DNA from: an uncultured Eubacteriales bacterium
Lineage (GTDB): Bacteria > Bacillota > Clostridia > Christensenellales > UBA1242
DNA length: 12,912 nt
Direction of reading: 5' to 3'
Assembly (NCBI GenBank): GCA_900557645.1
Contig: USSZ01000028.1
Coordinates: 1 to 12,912 of the forward strand
Below are positions 1-6,991 of this stretch, piece by piece (the stretch's first letter is position 1; every line of letters begins with the position of its first letter). The translations under genes and the position numbers were made by a program. The notes beneath the pieces were generated by a model that searched no databases, had not been told where the DNA came from, and saw nothing but the letters and a program-made list of their open reading frames with translations.

Positions 1-8
1 ATTATTAA

Positions 9-25
9 AATGAAAAATTTTCATT
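9..25. repeat. 17-bp palindrome at the left edge
   Basis: Arms AATGAAAA and TTTTCATT surround one central A. No T-tract follows on the plus strand, so it is not a clear terminator. It may be an operator or the remains of a hairpin from the gene to the left. The rest of positions 1-110 is AT-rich and holds no gene that I can see. Confidence 0.35.
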
Positions 26-112
26 ATTAATCAAAGGATGAAATGTTTGTTACAAAATATATAACTATATAAAAATAAATTTTATTATTTATTGATTTGA
101 CGTCCACATTAC

Positions 113-136
113 TTGACCGGGGGGGGGTGATATACT
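113..136 (+). promoter_or_regulatory. Poly-G promoter of the surface-protein gene
   Basis: A -35-like TTGACC (113-118) is followed directly by nine G (119-127), then TGA and a -10-like TATACT (131-136). The present spacer is only 12 bp, too short for a good sigma-A promoter. A second -10 choice, TAAATA at 136-141, gives 17 bp but matches the consensus poorly. Any change in G number changes the spacing, so tract slippage could set promoter strength. The sequence ACTTGAC followed closely by nine G recurs at 5811-5833. A TATAAT at 235-240 without a good -35 could be another start site. Confidence 0.5.
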
Positions 137-178
137 AAATAAAAAAGCAAAAAAAAATAATTTAGACCATAAATTAGG

Positions 179-223
179 TATCTATATTTTTTATAAAAGG
201 CGATTAAATAAAAAATATAGATA
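179..223 (+). repeat. 15-bp perfect inverted repeat in the 5' leader
   Basis: Positions 179-193 (TATCTATATTTTTTA) are the exact reverse complement of 209-223, with a 15-nt loop. Outer GG (177-178) and CC (227-228) can extend the stem with a small bulge. It lies between the poly-G promoter and the start codon at 262, so it would form a hairpin in the leader RNA or serve as a dyad operator. No U-tract follows directly, so it is not a standard terminator. Confidence 0.55.
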
Positions 224-261
224 TTACCATGTTTTATAATTTTAGGTAAAAAGGGGATTAA

Positions 262-2874
262 ATGATTATAAAATTAAGAATAAGTTTGTTGATTGCTATT
301 GCATTATTAATTTTAGGATTACTTTGTATATACATACCTAATCAACAGCAGTATTCTAAAGCAGGTTATTCAGAATTACATATAAGAATTAAACCATATT
401 GGTTTAATACACCTAGCGCTAATGCGTTGGTTAATGTTAATGGTTATGTTAATGCCGAAAGTTCAAGTTATAAAAGTTCAGATGGTAATAGTTATTCAGG
501 CAATTTTGGTTCTATTACTTTAAAAGTTACAAAAACAAGTGGAAATGATATTGATGGTGGAGGGACGATAACATATACAGATACTAAGTCGCAAAAAGAA
601 AAATCAATAGGAAATAAAGGTTGGAGTGGTTCAGCATTTCTAAACATAACTATATCTGTATCGCCAACTTCAGGCTTTGCTGTATATAAACCATATTGTG
701 CACATTTAAAAAGAGATGAAGATAAAGCGATTCCTTCTTCTTTAAGAATTACACAAAGTGAATTTAGTAGTATTTGTGCATCATATAGTCAATATTCAAC
801 AAGTTATGAATTATATCATGCATTGGCGTGGAGTCATTCAAATAATTTTATGAATGTATACGTTATTTTTTATCCTAAATCTTATACGATTCGTTTTTAT
901 GAAAATGGTGGAGATTGGGGAACCTCATCTACTTATAAAACAACGACAACCGTTTTTTATGAAGATTATAATATAGTTTCTGGTAATCCAACAAGGACGG
1001 GCTATACTTTTGATGGTTGGTATACATCAAGCAGTGGTGGAAGCAAAGTAACATCATCAACAGCATTTACAAATACAAGTAATACATATCTATATGCACA
1101 TTGGGATGCAAACTCATATACATTGACAGCGAATGCGAATGGAGGAAGTATACCATCAACAAGTGGCTGGAGTGGGACAGGGACAAAATCAACAAAGTCA
1201 GTAGATTATGATAGTAGTTATGGGGCACTACCAACGCCAACAAGGACAGGATATACATTTGATGGATGGTATGATGCAAGTAGTGGAGGGAATAAAGTAA
1301 CCTCATCAACTAAAATGACAACATTAGGAGAAACAATCTATGCTCATTGGACAGCGAATGGATATACATTAACAGCGAATGCGAATGGAGGAAGTATACC
1401 ATCAACCAGTGGATGGAGTGGAACAGGGACAACATCAACAAAGACAGTAAAATATAATAGCCAATATGGGATATTACCAACTCCAACAAGGATAGGATAT
1501 ACATTTGATAATTGGTGGACGTCAGGAAGTGGAGGAAACAGAGTATATACGACAACAGCAATGAATAGCACAAGTGGAGCAACAATCTATGCTCATTGGA
1601 CACCAAATATATATAAGATAACATTAGATAAACAGAGTGGGAGTGGAGGAACAGACGAGATATACTTAAAATACAATACAGCATGGTGTTCAGATAGAAA
1701 TGGAACAATAACGATAACGAGTATAACAAAACCAACACGGACAGGATATACATTTGGAGGATATTATACAGATGAGAATGGAGCAGGAACACAGATAATA
1801 AATGCATCAGGCTCAATAACCGGAAGCAAGACATACATAGCATCAGCCGACACATTGTATGCAAAATGGACAGCGAATACATATAGTATAGTATTTGACA
1901 AAAATGGTGGAAGTGGAAGCATGAGTAACCAGAGTATGACGTATGATAAAGCAAGCAATTTAACAACAAATACATATACAAGACAAGGATATTACTTTGT
2001 AGGTTGGTCAAAGACGAAACTAGGGGTGCAAAGCACAATACCAACAAGTAATATATATAAAGACGAAGCAAGCGTAACAAATTTGACAGCAACAGATAAA
2101 GGAACGGTTACATTATACGCAGTATGGTTAGACACATGGGCAAACCATGGAACTACACCAACAAAAGGAGATGGAACAGAATCATCACCATATATAATAG
2201 ATAGTGCAGAGAAATTAGCATATATTATAAAAAATTATAAATCATCATTTTATAAACAAACTGTAGCGATAGACTTAAGTAAATATTATTGGTATCCAAT
2301 AGGGACAAGCACAAATAAGTTTAAAGGTAATTATAATGGCCAGGGGAATGAAATAAATAATATGAATATACCTGAGATAACAAATGCAGGTGGAAGTAGG
2401 ATACAATCAAATTTAGGATTATTTGGATATACAGAAGGGAATGTAAAAATATCTGGGATTTATTTAAAGAACGCAACAGTCTATGGGAAAGATAATGTAG
2501 GGTTGATAGCAAGTAATATATCAGGAACAACAGAAATAAGTTCAAATATAATAGAGAGTAGTAAAATTTATGCAAGTGGAAACTATGGGGCAATAACAGG
2601 AGTAGCAACAAGTGGAACAAGTATAAAATATAACCTAGTATATGTAACAACAAGTGGTGGGACAAGCACAAATGGACTATATACAGGTTCAACAACATTA
2701 TCAACAAACCTAGTAGAAAATAACGGAACAAGAAGCAAAGTAGGGACAGAAGACTTAACAGGCTGGGGCAAGGTATTCAATAGATTATTGCCATCAGCAA
2801 TATCATGGGGAGCACAAGTATTTCCTGTAACAACAGCAGATTTTACAAATTGGGTTAATAAAACAATTAATTAA
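262..2874 (+). CDS. Secreted InlB B-repeat surface protein with GLUG-like C-terminal domain
   Basis: This 870-residue exported protein is probably displayed on or released from the cell surface; its ligand is unknown. Residues 2-25 form a basic-hydrophobic signal or anchor, with possible cleavage after SKA (32-34). Residues 35-207 match no family I recognise. Five InlB B-type (Listeria-Bacteroides, Flg_new) repeats follow at about 208-281, 286-363, 368-446, 451-536 and 541-622. Each has an NGG or SGG start, a GYTF-x-GW/Y core and a YAHW/YAKW/YAVW end. Residues 623-870 look like a GLUG-type beta-helix: GDGTESSPYII, then WYPIG, FKGNYNGQG, GLFG and VGLIAS. There is no LPXTG signal and no lipobox, so attachment is unclear. 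The start is preceded by AAGGGG (251-256). Repeats 2 and 3 are nearly identical in DNA. The first ~280 codons favour T-ending codons and the rest favour ATA, ACA and GGA, which suggests a mosaic origin. The family call is secure; the function is not. Confidence 0.85.
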   Translation: MIIKLRISLLIAIALLILGLLCIYIPNQQQYSKAGYSELHIRIKPYWFNTPSANALVNVNGYVNAESSSYKSSDGNSYSGNFGSITLKVTKTSGNDIDGGGTITYTDTKSQKEKSIGNKGWSGSAFLNITISVSPTSGFAVYKPYCAHLKRDEDKAIPSSLRITQSEFSSICASYSQYSTSYELYHALAWSHSNNFMNVYVIFYPKSYTIRFYENGGDWGTSSTYKTTTTVFYEDYNIVSGNPTRTGYTFDGWYTSSSGGSKVTSSTAFTNTSNTYLYAHWDANSYTLTANANGGSIPSTSGWSGTGTKSTKSVDYDSSYGALPTPTRTGYTFDGWYDASSGGNKVTSSTKMTTLGETIYAHWTANGYTLTANANGGSIPSTSGWSGTGTTSTKTVKYNSQYGILPTPTRIGYTFDNWWTSGSGGNRVYTTTAMNSTSGATIYAHWTPNIYKITLDKQSGSGGTDEIYLKYNTAWCSDRNGTITITSITKPTRTGYTFGGYYTDENGAGTQIINASGSITGSKTYIASADTLYAKWTANTYSIVFDKNGGSGSMSNQSMTYDKASNLTTNTYTRQGYYFVGWSKTKLGVQSTIPTSNIYKDEASVTNLTATDKGTVTLYAVWLDTWANHGTTPTKGDGTESSPYIIDSAEKLAYIIKNYKSSFYKQTVAIDLSKYYWYPIGTSTNKFKGNYNGQGNEINNMNIPEITNAGGSRIQSNLGLFGYTEGNVKISGIYLKNATVYGKDNVGLIASNISGTTEISSNIIESSKIYASGNYGAITGVATSGTSIKYNLVYVTTSGGTSTNGLYTGSTTLSTNLVENNGTRSKVGTEDLTGWGKVFNRLLPSAISWGAQVFPVTTADFTNWVNKTIN

Positions 2875-2882
2875 ATTTTAGC

Positions 2883-2911
2883 AAAAAAGAAGATTTTTTC
2901 TTCTTTTTTTT
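2883..2911 (+). terminator. Rho-independent terminator after the surface-protein gene
   Basis: AAAAAAGAAGA (2883-2893) pairs perfectly with TCTTCTTTTTT (2899-2909) around a T5 loop, and the right arm runs into further T. It lies 9 bp after the TAA. The stem is AU-rich. Confidence 0.75.
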
Positions 2912-2966
2912 TATTAGATGAAATAAATTTTTTAATTGTTTCGAATTTTAATAATTAAACATTTTT

Positions 2967-2995
2967 TTGACAAAAATAATGATTTTGTGTAATAT
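2967..2995 (+). promoter_or_regulatory. Sigma-A promoter of the acyltransferase gene
   Basis: A perfect -35 TTGACA (2967-2972), a 17-bp spacer and a -10 TAATAT (2990-2995). It follows the preceding terminator and would start RNA near 3002, about 25 nt before the TTG start. This ordinary promoter has no G-tract, unlike the two at 113 and 5813. Confidence 0.75.
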
Positions 2996-3012
2996 AAAAT
3001 TATAATATTTAT

Positions 3013-3021
3013 AGGTGGTGA
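3013..3021 (+). promoter_or_regulatory. Shine-Dalgarno site that fixes a TTG start
   Basis: AGGTGGTGA closely matches the 16S anti-SD partner AAGGAGGTGA. It ends 5 nt before TTG at 3027. The GTG at 3015 lies inside this site and so is unlikely to be the start. Confidence 0.7.
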
Positions 3022-3026
3022 TTATT

Positions 3027-3728
3027 TTGGCAAATAAAAGAAAGCCTTTTTTTACATTTGTAAAAAGTATTTTAAAGATATTTAGACATAAACCAAAAAT
3101 TATTAATGAAAATGAGATTTTAGAAGATGGTGCAATTTATTTAAGCAATCATAGTGCTGCTAGTGGACCTCTTATTTATGAATTATATTTTCCTAAAGAA
3201 ACACGTTTTTGGGGAACATACGAAATGTGTGAAGGTTATCGTTCGCAATGGAAATATTTGAGTAAAATTTATTATCCTAACAAAAAACACCTGCCAAAGT
3301 GGCTTTCAAAAATAGTTGCAACAATAGTTCTTCCATTTATTCACGGATTTTATAAGGGGATAGACATTTTACCGACATATCCTGATGCAAGATTGTTTAA
3401 GACTATTAAAAGAAGTTTTATAGAACTTGACAATAATAAGAGTATAATGATTTTCCCTGAAAATTCATCTGATGGATATCATGATATTTTAACAGAATAT
3501 TTTGCTGGATTTTTAGTTCTTGCAAAGTTATATTATAAGAAAACAGGTAAAAATTTAACCATATACAATATGTATTATTATAGAAAGAAGAATACTATTA
3601 TTATAAAGAAAGCAACAAGTTATTTAGAACTTATTAATAGTGGTTTGTCAGATAAGGAAATCGCAAATAAATTAAAAAAGGAAGCAAATCAAATTTTTGA
3701 AGAAAAATTTAAAAAAGAAAGTAAATAA
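3027..3728 (+). CDS. PlsC-like 1-acylglycerol-phosphate acyltransferase family protein
   Basis: This 233-residue protein resembles the lysophospholipid acyltransferase (LPLAT/PlsC) family, which moves acyl groups onto lysophosphatidic acid or related lipids at the inner membrane. Motif I appears as NHSAASGP (41-48), where the usual NH-x4-D has G in place of the catalytic-dyad Asp. Motif III appears as FPENSSDGY (143-151) rather than FPEGTRS. A hydrophobic stretch at 96-107 could touch the membrane, and the C-terminus is lysine-rich. The start is TTG at 3027, chosen for the Shine-Dalgarno site just upstream; a GTG at 3015 would add four residues. It has its own TTGACA promoter and a terminator at each end, so it is a single-gene unit. 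The fold assignment is fairly safe. The substrate is unknown, and the altered motif could mean a different acceptor or loss of activity. Confidence 0.75.
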   Translation: MANKRKPFFTFVKSILKIFRHKPKIINENEILEDGAIYLSNHSAASGPLIYELYFPKETRFWGTYEMCEGYRSQWKYLSKIYYPNKKHLPKWLSKIVATIVLPFIHGFYKGIDILPTYPDARLFKTIKRSFIELDNNKSIMIFPENSSDGYHDILTEYFAGFLVLAKLYYKKTGKNLTIYNMYYYRKKNTIIIKKATSYLELINSGLSDKEIANKLKKEANQIFEEKFKKESK

Positions 3729-3737
3729 TAATGAAAA

Positions 3738-3778
3738 AAAAAGGACATTATTTAATTTTTAATGTCCTTTTTATTTTT
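3738..3778. terminator. Two-way terminator between the acyltransferase gene and uvrC
   Basis: AAAAAGGACATTA (3738-3750) pairs with TAATGTCCTTTTT (3760-3772), a perfect 13-bp stem with a 9-nt loop. T-rich sequence follows on the plus strand. The A-run at 3734-3742 gives a U-tract on the minus strand, so it can stop both convergent units. Confidence 0.85.
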
Positions 3779-3807
3779 AAGAATTTTATAATTATTATTT
3801 GAAAAAA

Positions 3808-5646
3808 TTATTCTTCAGGTTCATTTACAATAGGGTGCTCTTTAAAATAGTTATATATTTTATTTGCAAGGGCAGGATTTATTCCAGGGACAGTTTCAAG
3901 TAAATCAATATTTGTTTTTGAAATTTGTTCACTAGTTCCAAATGCTTTTAATAGGGCATCTCTTTTTTTAGGTCCTATTCCAGGTATATCGTCAAGAATT
4001 GATTTTGTTTGTTTTTTAGTTCTGATATACCTATGATAGGTTATTGCAAATCTATGTGCCTCATCTCTTATTCTTTGAAGCAGCCTTAATTCTACACTTG
4101 CAGGTTTTAAAATTATAGGATTAGATGAATTAGGGACAAAAACTTCTTCAAGTTTTTTTGCAAGCCCGATGATTTCAATTTGATTTTCAAGACCAAATTT
4201 TTCTAAAATTGAATAACAAGATGATAATTGACCTTTTCCACCATCAATAACAAGTAGGTTTGGTTTTTCTATAAAACTTTCGCCATTTTGTTCAACATAT
4301 CTTTTAAGTCTTCTAGTTAATGCTTCTTCAAGTGAGGCAAAATCATTAGAACCTTTTACAGTTTTGATTTTAAATTTACGATAATCTTTTTTACTTGCTT
4401 CTCCATTTTTAAAAACAACCATAGAACAAACCTTATTTGTTCCACTTATATTTGAAATATCATAACATTCCATTCGAGTAGGTAATTCTTTTAAATGAAG
4501 TTTTTCTTGAAGTGTTTTAATTGCTCCTATAGAATTATTATATTTGATTTTTTCTTTTTCAATATATTTTTCTAGATATTCTTTAGCGTTTTCTTTTGCC
4601 ATTTCAAGAAGTGATTTATTAATTCCGTGAGGATTTGTTATTATGTTCACCTTTTTATTAAAAAATTCAAACATTAAATCTTTATCTTCAATATCGTGAG
4701 ATAAAATAATTTCATTAGGAATCATAAGATTTTGATAATATTGTATAACAAAATTAAATAAAGTTTGACTTTCTTCAAGTTCAGCATCTAAACATGGATA
4801 TGAAATTATACCAAGAATTTTACCACCTCTGACAACCATATAAGTAATAACACCACTTAAGCCATCAGTATAATAAGCAAAAACATCTTTACTTACATCT
4901 TTTGGAAGATTTGCAACTACTCTTTGTTTAAGTTTTGCAATCATTTTAAGTCGATCTCGAAGAAGAATTGCATTTTCAAAATTTTCATTTTCGGCGGCTA
5001 GTTGCATTTTTTTATTCAATATTTCTTCAATTTCTTCATCATTTCCATTTAAAAAATTTATTACTCGGTCAATTTCTTTTTTGTATTCTTCTTGTGTGAT
5101 TTTTTTAGTGCAAGGGGCAGAGCATAACCCTAAAGAATAATTTAAACATTCTCTTTTAGCAATAGAATTGTCAGTTATTTTAAGATTGCAAGTTCTGATT
5201 TTGAATGCCGCATTTATTGTTTTCACAATTTCTCTTACATCTATTCCAGCGAAATAAGGTCCAAAATATTTACAACCATCTTTTTTAACTTTTCTTACAA
5301 TTTCTAGTTTTGGAAAAGGTTCTTTCATATCAATTTTAATATAAGGGAATTGTTTGCCATCTTTAAGAAGAATATTATAAAATGGTTGATATTTTTTTAT
5401 AAGATTACTTTCAAGTGCTAAAGCATCCATTTCAGACATGGTGATAAAATAATCAAAAATATCTACATTATCGACCATTGCTTGAACTTTACTTGGCTTT
5501 GGAGAATTTCGAAAATATTGGCTAACTCTATTTTTTAAGTTTTTTGCTTTTCCCACATAAATAACATTGCCATCTTTATCTCGCATTACATAAACACCTG
5601 GTTTGGTGGTCAAAAGTTTTAATTTTTCTTTTATTCGATTATTCAT
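3808..5646 (-). CDS. uvrC: Excinuclease ABC subunit C
   Basis: UvrC makes the two cuts around a lesion in nucleotide excision repair after UvrA and UvrB load. At 612 residues it is of normal length. The GIY-YIG nuclease (about 14-92, GVY 17-19, YVG 30-32) makes the 3' cut. Cysteines 153, 167, 175 and 179 (C-x13-C-x7-C-x3-C) match the known [4Fe-4S] ligand pattern. A UVR (UvrB-binding) motif lies at about 205-240. The RNase H-like nuclease for the 5' cut has D396 (ECYDIS), D468 (IDGGKGQL) and H531 (DEAH). Two helix-hairpin-helix motifs lie at 550-600 (IPGIGPKK, VPGINPA). I start at 5646 because the family begins with the MNNRIKEKLKLL-like segment. The frame stays open to an ATG at 5712, but those 22 extra residues look unlike UvrC and overlap a good promoter. 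Neither start has a Shine-Dalgarno site. Confidence 0.95.
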   Translation of the reverse strand: MNNRIKEKLKLLTTKPGVYVMRDKDGNVIYVGKAKNLKNRVSQYFRNSPKPSKVQAMVDNVDIFDYFITMSEMDALALESNLIKKYQPFYNILLKDGKQFPYIKIDMKEPFPKLEIVRKVKKDGCKYFGPYFAGIDVREIVKTINAAFKIRTCNLKITDNSIAKRECLNYSLGLCSAPCTKKITQEEYKKEIDRVINFLNGNDEEIEEILNKKMQLAAENENFENAILLRDRLKMIAKLKQRVVANLPKDVSKDVFAYYTDGLSGVITYMVVRGGKILGIISYPCLDAELEESQTLFNFVIQYYQNLMIPNEIILSHDIEDKDLMFEFFNKKVNIITNPHGINKSLLEMAKENAKEYLEKYIEKEKIKYNNSIGAIKTLQEKLHLKELPTRMECYDISNISGTNKVCSMVVFKNGEASKKDYRKFKIKTVKGSNDFASLEEALTRRLKRYVEQNGESFIEKPNLLVIDGGKGQLSSCYSILEKFGLENQIEIIGLAKKLEEVFVPNSSNPIILKPASVELRLLQRIRDEAHRFAITYHRYIRTKKQTKSILDDIPGIGPKKRDALLKAFGTSEQISKTNIDLLETVPGINPALANKIYNYFKEHPIVNEPEE

Positions 5647-5652
5647 ACTATT

Positions 5653-5681
5653 AGTATATATTTTTATGGATAAAATCACAA
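5653..5681 (-). promoter_or_regulatory. uvrC promoter giving a probable leaderless mRNA
   Basis: On the minus strand, -35 TTGTGA (5676-5681), a 17-bp spacer and -10 TATACT (5653-5658). RNA starting 7 nt after the -10 would begin at or next to the A of the uvrC ATG (5646). This fits the lack of a Shine-Dalgarno site there. Confidence 0.55.
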
Positions 5682-5812
5682 TATTTTTATTGATTTTAAT
5701 TAAATTTTCCATGTTTTTAAATTTAGTTGAAGAATTTACGTAATTAAATATATGGATTTTTGATGAAAAAATATAGATTTTATAGAAAAATTCAAAAATA
5801 TGTTAAAATTAC

Positions 5813-5839
5813 TTGACAAAAAATGGGGGGGGGTAAAAT
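5813..5839 (+). promoter_or_regulatory. Poly-G promoter of the small membrane-protein gene
   Basis: A consensus -35 TTGACA (5813-5818), a 15-bp spacer ending in nine G (5825-5833), and a -10-like TAAAAT (5834-5839). Two more G would give the optimal 17 bp; losing one or more should switch it off. RNA would start near 5846, about 32 nt before the ATG. The layout matches the promoter at 113: ACTTGAC, nine G, then a T-A-rich -10. Confidence 0.65.
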
Positions 5840-5877
5840 AGATATTGTTTAAAATACTAATGAAAAGGAGTTTTTAA

Positions 5878-6024
5878 ATGGATAACTCAAATCATGGAAT
5901 ACAGTTATTTTCGTTAATAAAAAAAATTACATTTTTATTTTTTATTTTATTTATTTTAGTAATGATACTTACTATATTGATTACTAAATATGATGCACAA
6001 TTAAATTTGAATGTTATTTTATAA
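5878..6024 (+). CDS. Small single-span membrane protein, 48 residues, unknown function
   Basis: I do not recognise this protein. A strong AGGAG (5866-5870) sits 7 nt before the ATG, and the frame ends in TAA at 6022-6024, followed closely by a terminator. The product has a polar N-terminus (MDNSNHG), K15-K16, one hydrophobic helix at about 17-36 rich in F, I and L, then a short tail from K37 (KYDAQLNLNVIL). Lysines at both ends make the topology uncertain; the KK pair suggests an N-in orientation. It is the only gene between its own poly-G promoter and the terminator. Hydrophobic peptides of this size include type I toxins, membrane-complex subunits and signalling peptides, and nothing here decides between them. 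The promoter, Shine-Dalgarno site, open frame and terminator together make a real gene likely. Confidence 0.7.
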   Translation: MDNSNHGIQLFSLIKKITFLFFILFILVMILTILITKYDAQLNLNVIL

Positions 6025-6049
6025 ATTTAAAAACTTTTATATACTAAAG

Positions 6050-6089
6050 AAAAAATAAAAACTATGTTAGTTCATAGTTTTTATTTTTT
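6050..6089. terminator. Two-way terminator between the small gene and folD
   Basis: A 17-bp perfect stem, AAAAAATAAAAACTATG (6050-6066) with 6073-6089, around the loop TTAGTT. A T-tract closes it on the plus strand and an A-tract on the left provides one for minus-strand folD transcription. Confidence 0.85.
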
Positions 6090-6097
6090 TTGATAAA

Positions 6098-6958
6098 TTA
6101 ATTATTAGTATTATTATTTTTTATATATGCTTGAATAGTATTTTCAAGAAGCATTGCTCGTGTAAGAAGACCAACACCTTTTGGGACAGGAGTAATGTAG
6201 GATACTTTATTGATAACGTTTTCTAAATCAACATCACCACAAATTTTTCCATTTTCATCATGGTTAATACCTACATCTATAATTATTGCATTTGTTTTTA
6301 TCCAATCTTTCTTAATAAGTTTTGCTTGTCCCATTGCTGAAATAATTATATCTGCCTGTTTTGTTATTTCTTTAATATTTGATGTTTTTGAGTGGCATAA
6401 TGTTATCGTTGCATTTTTATTTAAAAGAAGTTGTGCAATAGGTTTTCCTACAATGTTGCTTCTTCCAATGACAACAGCATGTTTGCCAGACAAATCATTA
6501 AGACCTATAGTATTCAAAATTTTTATTATACCTTTAGGGGTGCATGAAATAAATGTTTCATATCCTAAATACATTTTTCCTACGTTTATAGGTGTAAAAC
6601 CATCAACATCTTTATCAGGATTTATTTCTTTTATAATATTATCTTTATTTATATAAGATGGAAGGGGAAGTTGCACGAGAATTCCATCAACTGAATCATC
6701 GATATTTAATTGATGAATTTTGTTAATTAATGATTCTTCTGTAATATTGTCATAAATTAAAGTTGTGTTTTTAATTCCTACTTGCATACAATCTTTATTT
6801 TTACCATTGACATAAGTTTTGCTTGCAATATTGTTGCCAACTAGAATTACGACAAGATGAGGTTGTCTATAACCTTTTTTAAGTTGACTATCAATAAATG
6901 TTTTTATATTATTTTTTATATTTTCAGCAATGATATCGCCATAAATGATGTTGCCCAT
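6098..6958 (-). CDS. folD: Bifunctional methylenetetrahydrofolate dehydrogenase/cyclohydrolase
   Basis: FolD interconverts 5,10-methylene-, 5,10-methenyl- and 10-formyl-tetrahydrofolate in the cytoplasm, using NADP+ or NAD+. The length (286 residues) is standard. Key sites are visible: Y49-x3-K53 in KTYVNGKNK (catalytic Lys), VQLPLP (95-100), KDVDGF with D119, SCTPKG (138-143), the Rossmann loop GRSNIVGKP (165-173), ISAMG (206-210) and GDVD (241-244). The late conserved loop reads ITPVPKGVGLLT (255-266) instead of the usual PVPGGVGPMT. AGGAGA (6963-6968) precedes the ATG. It starts 33 bp after hisS with no terminator or clear promoter between them, so the two are probably co-transcribed, hisS first. 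This pairing joins formyl-folate supply for purines and fMet-tRNA with tRNA charging; I infer nothing further from it. Confidence 0.95.
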   Translation of the reverse strand: MGNIIYGDIIAENIKNNIKTFIDSQLKKGYRQPHLVVILVGNNIASKTYVNGKNKDCMQVGIKNTTLIYDNITEESLINKIHQLNIDDSVDGILVQLPLPSYINKDNIIKEINPDKDVDGFTPINVGKMYLGYETFISCTPKGIIKILNTIGLNDLSGKHAVVIGRSNIVGKPIAQLLLNKNATITLCHSKTSNIKEITKQADIIISAMGQAKLIKKDWIKTNAIIIDVGINHDENGKICGDVDLENVINKVSYITPVPKGVGLLTRAMLLENTIQAYIKNNNTNN

Positions 6959-6991
6959 AGTATCTCCTATGAAAACTTATGTAAAATAAAA

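Noticed and set aside
229..249. Six-codon upstream frame (ATG at 229, TAA at 247) before the surface-protein gene
   Set aside because: It has no Shine-Dalgarno site, and a frame this short is expected by chance.
319..327. Lipoprotein signal at Cys22 of the surface protein
   Set aside because: The residues before Cys are GLL, not a [LVI][ASTVI][GAS]C lipobox.
1310..2092. Long open frame (260 codons) antisense to the surface-protein gene
   Set aside because: Its product is a low-complexity Leu/Ser/Tyr/His-rich string, as expected from reading ACA/AGT/ATA-rich codons backwards. It has no Shine-Dalgarno site, and the plus-strand frame has clear domains.
2800..2874. Cell-wall sorting signal at the C-terminus of the surface protein
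   Set aside because: There is no LPXTG motif, hydrophobic span or basic tail; the protein ends FTNWVNKTIN.
6210..6656. 148-codon open frame opposite folD
   Set aside because: It lies fully inside folD, which has all family motifs; it is a shadow frame with no ribosome site.
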